A stretch of 64,000 bases of DNA. It comes from Mycobacterium sp. DL. GTDB taxonomy: Bacteria > Actinomycetota > Actinomycetes > Mycobacteriales > Mycobacteriaceae. Made by a program: the position numbers and the translations under genes. Below are positions 1 through 9,453 of the stretch, one piece after another (position 1 is the first letter of the stretch; each line of letters begins with the position of its first letter). The notes under the pieces were generated by a model, which was not told the origin of the DNA, ran no database searches, and saw only the letters and a program-made list of their open reading frames with translations. Location: assembly GCF_039729195.1 (NCBI RefSeq), contig NZ_CP155796.1, forward strand, positions 1,302,001 to 1,366,000, in the 5' to 3' direction.

Positions 1-1
1 C

Positions 2-1012
2 GACGCCCAGCAGGCCATCCTCGAGGACGCGCTGGTGCTGCTGCACCGCGAGAAGATCAGCTCGCTGCCGGACCTGCTGCCACTGCTGGAGAAGGTCGCC
101 GAGAGTGGCAAGCCGCTGCTCATCGTCGCCGAGGACGTCGAGGGTGAGGCGCTGTCCACTCTGGTGGTCAACGCAATCCGCAAGACGCTGAAGGCCGTTG
201 CGGTCAAGGCGCCGTTCTTCGGTGATCGCCGCAAGGCGTTCCTCGATGACCTCGCGGTCGTGACCGGTGGCCAGGTCGTCAACCCCGACGTGGGTCTGGT
301 GCTGCGTGAGGCCGGCCTCGAAGTCCTGGGTACGGCGCGGCGCGTCGTCGTCGACAAGGACAGCACCACGCTCGTCGACGGTGGCGGCACCAAGGAAGCC
401 ATCGACGGCCGTGCGGCGCAGCTGCGGGCCGAGATCGAGGCGAGCGACTCCGATTGGGATCGCGAGAAGCTCGAAGAGCGGCTGGCCAAGTTGGCCGGCG
501 GCGTCGCCGTCATCAAGGTCGGCGCGGCCACCGAGACCGATCTGAAGAAGCGTAAGGAAGCCGTCGAGGACGCCGTCTCCGCAGCGAAGGCCGCTGTGGA
601 GGAGGGCATCGTCGTCGGTGGCGGTGCGGCGCTGGTCCAGGCTCGCGCCGGTCTCGCGAAGCTGCGCGAATCACTGTCCGGTGACGAAGCGCTCGGTGTC
701 GACGTGTTCTCCTCGGCGTTGTCGTCGCCGCTGTACTGGATCGCCACCAACGCCGGGCTCGACGGCTCGGTCGTGGTGAACAAGGTCTCGGAGCTTCCGG
801 CCGGGCATGGCTTCAACGCCGCCACGCTGGAATACGGCGACCTTCTCGCCGACGGTGTCATCGACCCCGTGAAGGTCACCCGCTCTGCGGTTGTCAACGC
901 GGCGTCTGTTGCCCGGATGATCCTGACCACCGAAACGGCAATCGTCGACAAGCCGGCGGAGGCTGAGGACGACGGCCACGGCCATTCGCACGGCCACGGT
1001 CACTCGCACTAG
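2..1012 (+). CDS. groEL1: 60 kDa chaperonin GroEL1, C-terminal part
   Basis: The 5' end lies outside the window, so only the last 336 residues are visible. They cover the apical and equatorial parts of a group I chaperonin, including the ATPase-side segments EGIVVGGG and [11 protein letters not shown]. The tail ends in a His-rich run ([12 protein letters not shown]) instead of the GGM tail of housekeeping GroEL. In mycobacteria this tail marks GroEL1, the groES-linked paralogue that is dispensable for bulk folding and tied in M. smegmatis to mycolate metabolism in biofilms. The His tail could bind metals, which is inference. A strong hairpin terminator follows 12 bases after the stop, so this ends its operon. 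Confidence 0.96.
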   Translation, partial: DAQQAILEDALVLLHREKISSLPDLLPLLEKVAESGKPLLIVAEDVEGEALSTLVVNAIRKTLKAVAVKAPFFGDRRKAFLDDLAVVTGGQVVNPDVGLVLREAGLEVLGTARRVVVDKDSTTLVDGGGTKEAIDGRAAQLRAEIEASDSDWDREKLEERLAKLAGGVAVIKVGAATETDLKKRKEAVEDAVSAAKAAVEEGIVVGGGAALVQARAGLAKLRESLSGDEALGVDVFSSALSSPLYWIATNAGLDGSVVVNKVSELPAGHGFNAATLEYGDLLADGVIDPVKVTRSAVVNAASVARMILTTETAIVDKPAEAEDDGHGHSHGHGHSH

Positions 1013-1024
1013 GTAGTGCCAACG

Positions 1025-1056
1025 AAACACCCCCGGCCATCTGGCCGGGGGTGTTT
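1025..1056 (+). terminator. Rho-independent-type hairpin after groEL1
   Basis: A perfect 15-bp inverted repeat (AAACACCCCCGGCCA paired with its complement) is separated by only two bases and followed by TTGTTT. It is the clearest terminator in the window. It directly abuts the start region of the adenylate cyclase gene, whose first candidate codon (GTG 1051) would lie inside the stem, a reason to prefer the ATG at 1066. Confidence 0.9.
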
Positions 1057-1065
1057 TGTTTCTGC

Positions 1066-2574
1066 ATGGACCGCATTTTCCAGTGGGTGTGGGATCGGTA
1101 CGGGCCGAGTTATTCGTGGGCGATCTGCGTCCTCGTTTATCCACCGGGTCTGGTGGTCTATCTCAGCTACACCTTGATCATCGTCGCGTTCGAAGGGTCT
1201 GGCCGCTACGTCGAAGCGGTCGTCATCACCGCTGTCGCCCTCGTGGTACGCGTCTTCGTGTGGGTTCTTCCCGGCTCGAAAGGAGTGAGCCCGTTCCAAC
1301 GGTGGGCAGCGGGCGACCAGATCGATCCGATGACGGCACTGATCGCCACCTTCACGTACACACGCAGGCTGACTGCCCGAGCGATTGCGACCGATGTCGT
1401 CTGGGCTGCTCTGCTTGGGGTTGTTGTCGGTGCGATGGCAGGGGCGACCGGATCGCGCCTGGTCCAATACGGGATCGTCGGTGCCGCGTACGGCGGGGCC
1501 ATCGCGGTCATCAGTGTGCACAGTTTCGTCGAAGGAGCGCTGCGACCGGCAAGGGGCGCCATCGCCGGCAACACCGGAATCGGCGACTCTCTACCCCGCT
1601 CTCGCCCGACCTTTGCCATGTGGTCCAAGGTGTACACACTCGCCGTGGCGTTCGCTTTCGGCACCGCGGGTGCGATCGTGGCAGCGCTGATCGACCGCGC
1701 CCCAGAGGATCCGGCCATTTCCGTCGTGATCGGGGGCGCGTTGATGCTCGTCTCCGGGCAGTTGGCAGTCGTGACGACCTCACCGTATTTGCAGCCCATC
1801 CGCGACCTCGCTGAAGGAACAGAACGTGTCGCGCTCGGTCATTACAGTCGTCGACTGCCGGTGGTGCAGGACGACGACCTGGGCGCGCTGGCTGCCTCGT
1901 TCAACCGCATGCAGGCGGGATTGGCTGAGCGGCAACGACTTCAGGCAGCATTCGGCGCCTACGTCGATCCAGCGCTCGCGGCTCGGCTACTTGCACAGGG
2001 TGATGACGTGTTCACCGGTGAGCGCCGCGAGGTAACGGTGATGTTCGTCGACATCCGCGACTTCACCCCGTACGCCGAGGCGCACACCGCGGAGGAGGCC
2101 GTCGCCCGGCTCAACGCGCTGTTCGACATCGTGGTGCCCACCGTCGTCGACGCCCGAGGGCACATCAACAAGTTTCTCGGCGACGGCGCGATGGCCGTCT
2201 TCGGCGCCCCCAACGATCTTGCGGATCACGCCGACGCCGCGGTGAGCGCTGCCGTGCTGATTCACCGCTTGGTCGCCGAGCGATTCGAGGATGAGCTTCG
2301 GATCGGCATCGGGATCAACACCGGTGTGGTGATCGCCGGCACCATCGGCAGCGGACCTCATCTCGAGTTCGGCCTCATCGGCGACACGACGAACGTGGCC
2401 GCCCGTGTCGAGCAGCTCACCAAGGCCACCGGCGACGCCATCCTTCTCTCTGGCCACACCGTAGACGCCCTGGTTTCTCGACCGCAGGGACTCGTTGACC
2501 GAGGGGCACACGCTCTGAAGGGAAAGTCAGCCCCCACTGTGGTCTTCGGCCTCAACCCAGCGGAGGGTCACTAG
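1066..2574 (+). CDS. Membrane class III adenylate cyclase with HAMP domain
   Basis: 502 residues. The N-terminal 250 or so carry about six hydrophobic segments, followed by a HAMP linker (around residues 245-300, ending in LAASFNRMQAG) and a class III cyclase domain. Catalytic residues are visible: metal-binding D329 and D332 in FVDIRDFT, the substrate-reading pair K369 (NKFLGDG) and D440 (LIGDTTN), and the transition-state pair N443/R447. The K/D pair predicts ATP to cAMP chemistry. This matches the Rv1318c/Rv1319c/Rv1320c/Rv3645 architecture. No good Shine-Dalgarno precedes ATG 1066, because the groEL1 terminator occupies that space; the start is the weakest part of the call. The ligand sensed by the membrane part is unknown. 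Confidence 0.9.
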   Translation: MDRIFQWVWDRYGPSYSWAICVLVYPPGLVVYLSYTLIIVAFEGSGRYVEAVVITAVALVVRVFVWVLPGSKGVSPFQRWAAGDQIDPMTALIATFTYTRRLTARAIATDVVWAALLGVVVGAMAGATGSRLVQYGIVGAAYGGAIAVISVHSFVEGALRPARGAIAGNTGIGDSLPRSRPTFAMWSKVYTLAVAFAFGTAGAIVAALIDRAPEDPAISVVIGGALMLVSGQLAVVTTSPYLQPIRDLAEGTERVALGHYSRRLPVVQDDDLGALAASFNRMQAGLAERQRLQAAFGAYVDPALAARLLAQGDDVFTGERREVTVMFVDIRDFTPYAEAHTAEEAVARLNALFDIVVPTVVDARGHINKFLGDGAMAVFGAPNDLADHADAAVSAAVLIHRLVAERFEDELRIGIGINTGVVIAGTIGSGPHLEFGLIGDTTNVAARVEQLTKATGDAILLSGHTVDALVSRPQGLVDRGAHALKGKSAPTVVFGLNPAEGH

Positions 2575-2609
2575 TGGCTCATATTTGCCACTACCGAGAA
2601 GACAATCGG

Positions 2610-3833
2610 CTACCCGCCCCCGTTGATCGCCGGAAATGTCATGACATCGCGCCCAAGTGGCAATTGGTCGTGGCGGGTTCCAGTGTTGTTGGTGCTGAGA
2701 GGAATTGGCTGCAGCGTGTCGTAGTGCTTCAGCACTACGGCCAGCGGTGGAGTCTGCCCGGTGAGGTCGAAGGCGTCGAAGGCGTAGGGCATGCCGTCAG
2801 CGAGCACGACCGAGGGGCGGTCGCTGATCTGAAAATGCAGGTGTGGTCCGCCGGTCGTGCCTGAACTGCCTACAGCGGCGATTCGGTGCCCGCGTGACAC
2901 GACGTCACCCTCCTGTACGGAAACGCTGTCCATGTGTAGGTGGGCATAGACGGCGAAGCGCCCCTCACCGATGTCGATGATCACTCGATTACCGCCCGCA
3001 TTCTCCGGGGTGGGCTCCTCGCGAGCCTCGTTGACTCGTAAGTCCGGATTGCCGTCTACGGCGGCGACCACGGTGCCGTCGGCGACTGCGAGCACCGATT
3101 GGCCGAAAGTCGGAAAACTACTGGGCGACAACGGGTCGCCGATACCAGGACGGTTCTGCGAGTCCAACTGATTGAAGTCGACGGCGAACCGCTGAGCGAG
3201 ATACCACCGGCCGCCGATGGGATACGGGGCACGGCGATGCGGACCGTCGCAACAGCTGCCCAGGGCCGCCCAGTTCGGTCCGGTCAGCGGCGGGCCGATG
3301 ACGAGAGGTGCCTTTTGATCAACCTCCATCGCAGGCGTTGTGAATGCCCACGCGATGCCGGAATCCGGAGTATCCGCAATGGGATGAACGGCCACTCGGT
3401 GGGTGATCGCTGACGGGACGGCGGGACTGTCGAGGGGAATGTCCATCCACACCACGCCGACCGACGACGGAGGCAACGTCACCGTGGCCGTCTCGACGGA
3501 TGCCGCCAAAGATGTCGCTTCACGCAACGAATCGTCTGTCAGGCGGATCAGCGAAGCGCCCGAAATGGCATCGTGCACTTCGACGGCGCTGAGATCGACC
3601 GCCGCAGGTGCGACATTGGTCAGCACCAACTCGTAGACCAGGTGCGTCTTACCGTCGGTGCCGGTAAACCAGCGGGGGGTGGACAGTGTGTCGGCCAGCA
3701 ACACTGTGACCTCGCCGTCGGTGCCCCATTCGTCCGGCGGTGGCTCGGACATGGGCGACGGGGAGCATGCGCTCAACACCAGTCCGATGCTCAGGGTGAT
3801 GATGAGACGCCGGCGAGTGCCCCGGGTCGACAT
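2610..3833 (-). CDS. M23 (LytM-like) family lipoprotein, probably degenerate
   Basis: 407 residues from ATG 3833; a GTG at 3845 is an alternative. The N-terminus is a lipoprotein signal with twin-Arg-like start and lipobox LSAC, so it should be anchored outside the membrane. The C-terminal 170 residues resemble peptidase M23: the segment AHLHMDS and the zinc motif GGPHLHFQI are present. However, the first zinc ligand of the family (His in H-x3-D) appears to be Arg in QRFAVDFN, so hydrolytic activity is doubtful; it may bind peptidoglycan or activate another hydrolase. The middle section is an uncharacterised beta-rich domain. Monocistronic, convergent with the cyclase gene (35 bases apart). 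Confidence 0.82.
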   Translation of the reverse strand: MSTRGTRRRLIITLSIGLVLSACSPSPMSEPPPDEWGTDGEVTVLLADTLSTPRWFTGTDGKTHLVYELVLTNVAPAAVDLSAVEVHDAISGASLIRLTDDSLREATSLAASVETATVTLPPSSVGVVWMDIPLDSPAVPSAITHRVAVHPIADTPDSGIAWAFTTPAMEVDQKAPLVIGPPLTGPNWAALGSCCDGPHRRAPYPIGGRWYLAQRFAVDFNQLDSQNRPGIGDPLSPSSFPTFGQSVLAVADGTVVAAVDGNPDLRVNEAREEPTPENAGGNRVIIDIGEGRFAVYAHLHMDSVSVQEGDVVSRGHRIAAVGSSGTTGGPHLHFQISDRPSVVLADGMPYAFDAFDLTGQTPPLAVVLKHYDTLQPIPLSTNNTGTRHDQLPLGRDVMTFPAINGGG

Positions 3834-3961
3834 AGTGGGAACCACCCACTTTCACAATGCGACCGCTGTTGGTGACCGCGTGGGTCGATGCTAGCCGGTG
3901 CGTTTCGGCTGCGGTCGCTTCCGGCTGATCCGCCCCGCCGGATTCGTCGCTGGCTGATCCC

Positions 3962-4252
3962 TCAGGCCGTGCGGCGGATCCCACGCTTGAGGAGCAGTTC
4001 GCGTTCGGACTCGCTGAGTCCACCCCAGATGCCGTAGGGCTCGCCGACACCCAACGCGTGGGTGCGGCACTGGGTGATGACGGGGCAGCGGCGGCACATC
4101 TCCTTGGCCCGCATCTCACGCTGTGCGCGAGCGCGGCCACGCTCGCCGTCGGGGTGGAAGAACATCGAGGAATCGACTCCCCGGCAGAGTCCTGCCATCT
4201 GCCAATCCCAGATATCGGCGTTCGGACCAGGCAACTGTTGCGGCTGTGGCAT
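3962..4252 (-). CDS. whiB3: Redox-sensing transcription factor WhiB3
   Basis: 96 residues. The four iron-sulfur ligands of the WhiB family are present: C in GLCRG, then C-x2-C in MCRRC and C in TQCRTH, followed by the GVGEPYGIWGG beta-turn and a basic C-terminal KRGIRRTA. The N-terminus MPQPQQLPGPNADIW is characteristic of WhiB3 rather than WhiB1/2. WhiB3 binds a [4Fe-4S] cluster, senses O2/NO and redox state, contacts the principal sigma factor and controls lipid synthesis. GAGAGGGG lies 8 bases before ATG 4252, which decides the start against a longer frame. Divergent from the TPR-like gene, the same arrangement as Rv3416/Rv3415c. Confidence 0.96.
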   Translation of the reverse strand: MPQPQQLPGPNADIWDWQMAGLCRGVDSSMFFHPDGERGRARAQREMRAKEMCRRCPVITQCRTHALGVGEPYGIWGGLSESERELLLKRGIRRTA

Positions 4253-4285
4253 TGGAAAACCCCTCTCTGCACATCCGATTCGCGT

Positions 4286-4300
4286 ACGCATCGAATGCGT
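4286..4300. promoter_or_regulatory. Palindrome in the whiB3 leader
   Basis: Perfect 15-bp palindrome ACGCAT-CGA-ATGCGT about 35 bases upstream of the whiB3 start codon and downstream of its predicted promoter. It could be a repressor or autoregulatory site, or an RNA hairpin in the leader. The binding protein is unknown. Confidence 0.5.
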
Positions 4301-4350
4301 GAGTGTTGAAACAGATCCGAGCTCAGTCGCCGGTGACCTCTCGTGCACAC

Positions 4351-4380
4351 AACGTAGAAGGGCTTTGGAATTGCCGTCAA
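4351..4380 (-). promoter_or_regulatory. Predicted sigma-A type promoter of whiB3
   Basis: On the minus strand, TTGACG (4375-4380) and TACGTT (4351-4356) are separated by 18 bases. This predicts a start near 4344 and a leader of about 90 bases that contains the palindrome at 4286-4300. Predicted by eye. Confidence 0.5.
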
Positions 4381-4646
4381 TAGGCTGGCACTGTGCGTAA
4401 CCGCATAACCGCAGCCAGAGAATTTACATCGCGTTCATCGATCCGACTTGCGGGCAACGAGTTCGGTGCTACAGGCTTTTGCCGCCGCGCGACTCAAATG
4501 GCTGTTTTGGCTGATCAGTTCCCGCTGTGTCGGCTGATCAATTAGCCGTGCCGAGGAGGCGGTTGACATGGAATTAACACGGCGACCACAAATTGTTAAC
4601 TCGGGCGATTTCAGAAACCTATCCTTATTGGTAGCCTCGCCCTCCG
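4381..4646. other. Divergent intergenic region without a gene
   Basis: The remainder of the 394-base whiB3/TPR-protein intergenic region. I see no supported coding frame. It is relatively AT-rich around 4560-4630 and has an inverted repeat TTAACA (4574-4579) / TGTTAA (4594-4599). It presumably holds the promoter of the rightward gene and upstream regulatory sites. Confidence 0.5.
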
Positions 4647-5420
4647 ATGCTGGAAGACATTGCGTTCGGTGGAAATCCGGGCCACTGGCCGATGCCGCTC
4701 GCGATGACTCCACACGACCTGTGGCTGCGCGCGGTGGCCGCGGGCGGACAGGGCCGCTACGCGAGCGCTCTGACCGACCTGGACACGCTGTGCCGGCCGG
4801 CAGGGCGCGGCGCCTACGCGTCGTTGGCCCTCAGCACCCGGGCGTCGTTCCTGCGGCAGCTCGGCTGGCATGACCGGGCCCGCTCCCTGGACGGGCAGGC
4901 GCTGGCCCGCGCCGACGGCGCAGCGACGCCGGCCGCCGACGCGCTCATCGGGCTGGCCGCCGACGCGCTGGGCGTCGGTCGGTTCGCCGCATCGGCACGG
5001 GCTCTTCGACGAGCCGCGGATCTGATCGATGAGTCGACGGCGTCGCGCCTACCCGTGCGGTTGGCCTGGGTGTCGGCCGAACTCGCGATGGTCAGCGGTG
5101 ACGGCGCGGCCGCGGTCGACCACGCTGAGCGTGGTCTGCGGCTCGCAGCGAGCCTGACGTCGGCACGGCACACCGTGAAGTCCCGCGTGGTTCTGGCCGC
5201 CGCCCGGTGCAGCAGTGGTGACATCGAGTCGTCGCGGCGGGAGGCGGACCGAGCGCTCCGGGAGGCGGGATCGTTCGGCCTCGTGCCGCTGCGGTGGGCG
5301 GTGTCGTGTCTGCTCGCCGACATCGGCAGCGACGACCATTCACACGCCGAGGTCACCACCATCCGCGACGAGTCTGCCCAAACCGTGATCCGACGGGGCG
5401 GCGTGTGGCGCTCGTGGTAA
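4647..5420 (+). CDS. Conserved TPR-like hypothetical protein (Rv3415c type)
   Basis: 257 residues, Ala/Arg/Leu-rich and almost entirely helical. Repeated A-x2-D/L-G helix pairs (for example ARALRRAADLIDE, DHAERGLRLAAS, READRALREAGS) suggest a tetratricopeptide-like scaffold. No signal peptide, membrane segment or catalytic motif is visible. Its position, divergent from whiB3 and just upstream of sigD, matches the M. tuberculosis order Rv3416-Rv3415c-Rv3414c. No clear Shine-Dalgarno is seen before ATG 4647. Function unknown; a protein-interaction role linked to WhiB3 or SigD is inference only. Confidence 0.8.
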   Translation: MLEDIAFGGNPGHWPMPLAMTPHDLWLRAVAAGGQGRYASALTDLDTLCRPAGRGAYASLALSTRASFLRQLGWHDRARSLDGQALARADGAATPAADALIGLAADALGVGRFAASARALRRAADLIDESTASRLPVRLAWVSAELAMVSGDGAAAVDHAERGLRLAASLTSARHTVKSRVVLAAARCSSGDIESSRREADRALREAGSFGLVPLRWAVSCLLADIGSDDHSHAEVTTIRDESAQTVIRRGGVWRSW

Positions 5421-5526
5421 CCGGGTTGTGGCCTATCCGGTCGTTATTGTTTAGCTGAGCCGCACCGCGTGGTGGGGCCGCCTGCCTGCCGGCAGCATCA
5501 CCTCCCCAACGGGATGTGTCCTCGAC

Positions 5527-5552
5527 GTAACGCTGGAGATATCGCCCACGAT
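5527..5552 (+). promoter_or_regulatory. SigD-like promoter element at the sigD start
   Basis: GTAACGCT (5527-5534) and CGAT (5549-5552) are separated by 14 bases, close to the remembered SigD promoter consensus (GTAACG-like -35, CGAT -10). Oddly the -10 overlaps the sigD ATG at 5551, so a transcript starting here would begin inside the reading frame. It may be a fortuitous match to the conserved codons for VTLEISP seen at the annotated M. tuberculosis SigD N-terminus. Confidence 0.35.
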
Positions 5553-6129
5553 GACAATTTCGGGAGAACATCTCGACGCTGTCGTTGCTGAGGCAGTGGC
5601 AGGCGATCGAGATGCACTCCGGGACGTGCTGGCGACCATCCGCCCCATCATCGTCCGGTATTGCCGGGCCAGGGTGGGGACCACGGAACGCAGTGGTCTC
5701 TCAGCAGACGACGTTGCTCAGGAGGTGTGCTTGGCTGCCATCACGGCGCTGCCGCGTTACAGGGATCAGGGACGACCGTTCCTGGCCTTTGTCTACGGCA
5801 TCGCTGCACACAAGGTTGCTGACGCGCACCGGGCAGCCGGGCGCAACCGGGCCGATCCGATGGATGTCGTCCCGGAACGTCTCTCGCATGAGCCGGGGCC
5901 CGAGCAGCTGGCGATCGACTCCGCGCAGTCTGCCCGGATGAACGAACTGCTGCAGATCCTCCCCGAGAAGCAACGCGAGATCCTGATCCTGCGGGTTGTC
6001 GTCGGAATGAGCGCCGAGGAGACCGCGGAGGCCGTCGGCAGCACCGCGGGTGCGGTGCGGGTGGCGCAGCACCGCGCTCTGGCGCGGCTCAAGACCGAGA
6101 TCGTGTCGACGGGTCGTGACTATGCCTGA
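5551..6129 (+). CDS. sigD: ECF RNA polymerase sigma factor SigD
   Basis: 192 residues. Region 2 (about 25-95; DDVAQEV, RYRDQGRPFLAFVYGIAAHKVAD) recognises the -10 element; region 4 (about 128-185; LPEKQREILILR, VGSTAGAVRVAQHRAL) carries the helix-turn-helix for the -35. SigD directs genes for stationary-phase and envelope processes, including a resuscitation-promoting factor in M. tuberculosis. Its stop overlaps the start of rsdA by 8 bases, so the two are translationally coupled, the usual sigma/anti-sigma arrangement. GGAG sits 12 bases upstream of ATG 5551, a long spacing; the start is therefore less certain than the identity. Confidence 0.95.
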   Translation: MTISGEHLDAVVAEAVAGDRDALRDVLATIRPIIVRYCRARVGTTERSGLSADDVAQEVCLAAITALPRYRDQGRPFLAFVYGIAAHKVADAHRAAGRNRADPMDVVPERLSHEPGPEQLAIDSAQSARMNELLQILPEKQREILILRVVVGMSAEETAEAVGSTAGAVRVAQHRALARLKTEIVSTGRDYA

Positions 6130-7285
6130 CTTCGGACGGTGGACCGCCAACGGCGGCGACCCCTCGATCAACGAGATCAATCGCAGCGATCAGTTCCTCG
6201 ACGCGTTGGCCTCGCAGCAACCGGTGTACTCGACCGACCATGGCGAGGCTGAGCTGGCGAACCTGCTGGCGGGCTGGCGCGACGACGTTCGCGAGACCCC
6301 GATGGCCGAGTTGGTGACGGTCAATGAGGCCGCGCGGGTACTGGACGGCGCCACGTCGCCGGGACGCCGGCGACGGCTGTCCCTCGCGGTGGTGGGTTCG
6401 GCGGCCGCCGCGGTGCTGTGCCTGGGCGGCTTCGGCGCGGTGGTGGCGGGGGCGGGCCCCGGGGATGCGCTGTACGGGCTGCGCTCGATGCTCTTCGGTG
6501 AGGAGGCGACGCTGCGGGACGACGCGGTGATCCTGGCCGCTCAGACCGAGATGGCCGAGGTCCAGCAGCTCATCGATCAGGGCGACTGGCAGGCCGCGCA
6601 GGCCAAGCTGGAAACGATCACGACCACCGTCGCGACGGTGGATGACGTTGCGAGCAAACAGGAACTGGTCACGCAGTGGCAGGAGCTGACGGTCAAGGTC
6701 GAGGCTCAGGATGCAGCTGCGACGCCGCCGCCGGGGGCTCCGCTGCCCACCTTCCCGGAGGTTCCGGTGGTGAACCTGGACCCGGGCACGCTGATCACCG
6801 ATACGTCGGTGACCTCGGAGCCGGCCACGTCGTCGCCCTCCACGACGTCCTCGGAGACGACGACGCCGTCATCCTCGGAGACGACCACGCCGTCGACGTC
6901 GGAGACGAGCGCTTCGCCGACGACCTCGACCACGACTGAGACGACGGCACCGAGTTCGACGACGAGTCCGTCGACTTCGGCGCCGACCACCACGTCGTCG
7001 TCGGTGATCTCCCAGTCGTCCGCGTCGGCGACGTCGTCGACGGCCGCAGAGACGGCACCGAGCTCGGCGCCGTCATCCACGGCGACTCAGCAGACGACAG
7101 CGACGCCGATTCCGACGCCGAGCCCGCAGACGACAGCGACGCCGATTCCGACGCCACGCCCGCGGACGACGGCGACTCCGATTCCGACGCCGACGGTCGA
7201 ACCGTCACCGTCACCGACACCGGCGGCGCCGTTGCCCACCACGACCCTGGTCGTACCCGCGCAGACGCCCGAGGGGCCGAGCTGA
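6122..7285 (+). CDS. rsdA: Anti-sigma-D factor RsdA with long Ser/Thr/Pro tail
   Basis: 387 residues. The cytoplasmic N-terminal ~80 residues (DFGRWTANGGD, LDALASQQPVYS) match the SigD-binding domain. One membrane helix follows (about 86-108; LSLAVVGSAAAAVLCLGG). A short helical external domain (EMAEVQQLIDQGDWQAAQ) leads into an extreme low-complexity tail from about residue 220 to the end: first TTSSETTTPSS-like repeats, then three copies of a 12-residue QTTATPIPTPSP unit. The M. tuberculosis protein (about 299 residues) is shorter, and most of the extra length is this tail, which likely spans the cell wall and may be glycosylated. It would hold SigD inactive until proteolysis releases it. 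Confidence 0.93.
   Translation: MPDFGRWTANGGDPSINEINRSDQFLDALASQQPVYSTDHGEAELANLLAGWRDDVRETPMAELVTVNEAARVLDGATSPGRRRRLSLAVVGSAAAAVLCLGGFGAVVAGAGPGDALYGLRSMLFGEEATLRDDAVILAAQTEMAEVQQLIDQGDWQAAQAKLETITTTVATVDDVASKQELVTQWQELTVKVEAQDAAATPPPGAPLPTFPEVPVVNLDPGTLITDTSVTSEPATSSPSTTSSETTTPSSSETTTPSTSETSASPTTSTTTETTAPSSTTSPSTSAPTTTSSSVISQSSASATSSTAAETAPSSAPSSTATQQTTATPIPTPSPQTTATPIPTPRPRTTATPIPTPTVEPSPSPTPAAPLPTTTLVVPAQTPEGPS
7091..7198 (+). repeat. Three 36-bp tandem repeats inside rsdA
   Basis: Copies at 7091-7126, 7127-7162 and 7163-7198 encode QTTATPIPTPSP, QTTATPIPTPRP and RTTATPIPTPTV. The first two differ by about one base, indicating recent expansion. The repeat keeps the frame, so copy number could vary between strains and change the length of the wall-spanning stalk. 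Confidence 0.9.
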
Positions 7286-7307
7286 CGCGAGCCTGGGGAT
7301 TCAGCCC

Positions 7308-7712
7308 TCAGCGATAGCCGTCGGGCTCTGACGCCGCTTCATTGAGGGAGGCGTCGGCGTACCCGCGGCAGTAGTCCCACGTGACGTAGGCATCGGGCTC
7401 GGGATCAAAAGCAGGTTCGTGCGGACGGACGGTGCCGTCGACGAGCAGCTGCAGCAGGTTGGCGCGCAGCATGTCCCAGTCGTGATAGTGGTCCTGCTGG
7501 CATTCGTCACAGCAGACCACGAGCCCGCGAATTCCCTTGTGGGCCAGCAATGCCTCGTATACCGCCAGATCAGCGAGGTCGGCTTCGACCGCGGTGCGCT
7601 CCTGCGGATCCAGCGGCTGGCCCGGCTCCAGGGCGTCGAGCGCAGCCGACGGGTCGCACGGGTCGTCGGCGAACGGGTCGGGTGGCAGTCCTGGTGGCAA
7701 GTGATCTCGCAC
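7308..7712 (-). CDS. DUF5319 conserved actinobacterial protein (Rv3412 type)
   Basis: 134 residues beginning [17 protein letters not shown]. The core [20 protein letters not shown] has a C-C-x2-C cluster followed by two His, suggesting a metal-binding or structural site, then [13 protein letters not shown]. No membrane segment or catalytic fold is recognised. The GTG at 7712 is preferred to longer frames because it matches the remembered Rv3412 N-terminus and because TACTCT sits 7 bases upstream, the geometry of a leaderless mRNA. Convergent with rsdA (22 bases), divergent from guaB2. Function unknown. Confidence 0.88.
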   Translation of the reverse strand: MRDHLPPGLPPDPFADDPCDPSAALDALEPGQPLDPQERTAVEADLADLAVYEALLAHKGIRGLVVCCDECQQDHYHDWDMLRANLLQLLVDGTVRPHEPAFDPEPDAYVTWDYCRGYADASLNEAASEPDGYR

Positions 7713-7719
7713 GACACCA

Positions 7720-7725
7720 AGAGTA
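7720..7725 (-). promoter_or_regulatory. -10 hexamer for leaderless DUF5319 transcript
   Basis: TACTCT on the minus strand, 7 bases before GTG 7712. No Shine-Dalgarno is present in the gap, which supports transcription starting at the start codon. Confidence 0.5.
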
Positions 7726-7801
7726 CGCAGCCCCCCAGGCATCGCGCCAGCACTCCCGGGGCACGTCGAGGGAACCGAAACCGCACGCTGGTTGCCGATA
7801 A

Positions 7802-9424
<1,623 letters not shown>

Positions 9425-9453
9425 GGCCCCGGCCCGATCAAGGACTGATCAAC

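Noticed and set aside
7091..7198. Possible CRISPR-like or mobile repeat
   Set aside because: Three contiguous in-frame copies without spacers inside a coding region; ordinary tandem duplication.
6706..7220. Long open frames on both strands across the rsdA tail
   Set aside because: They arise from the repetitive ACG/TCG codons of the Thr/Ser-rich tail read in other frames; composition is meaningless and no start signal is present.
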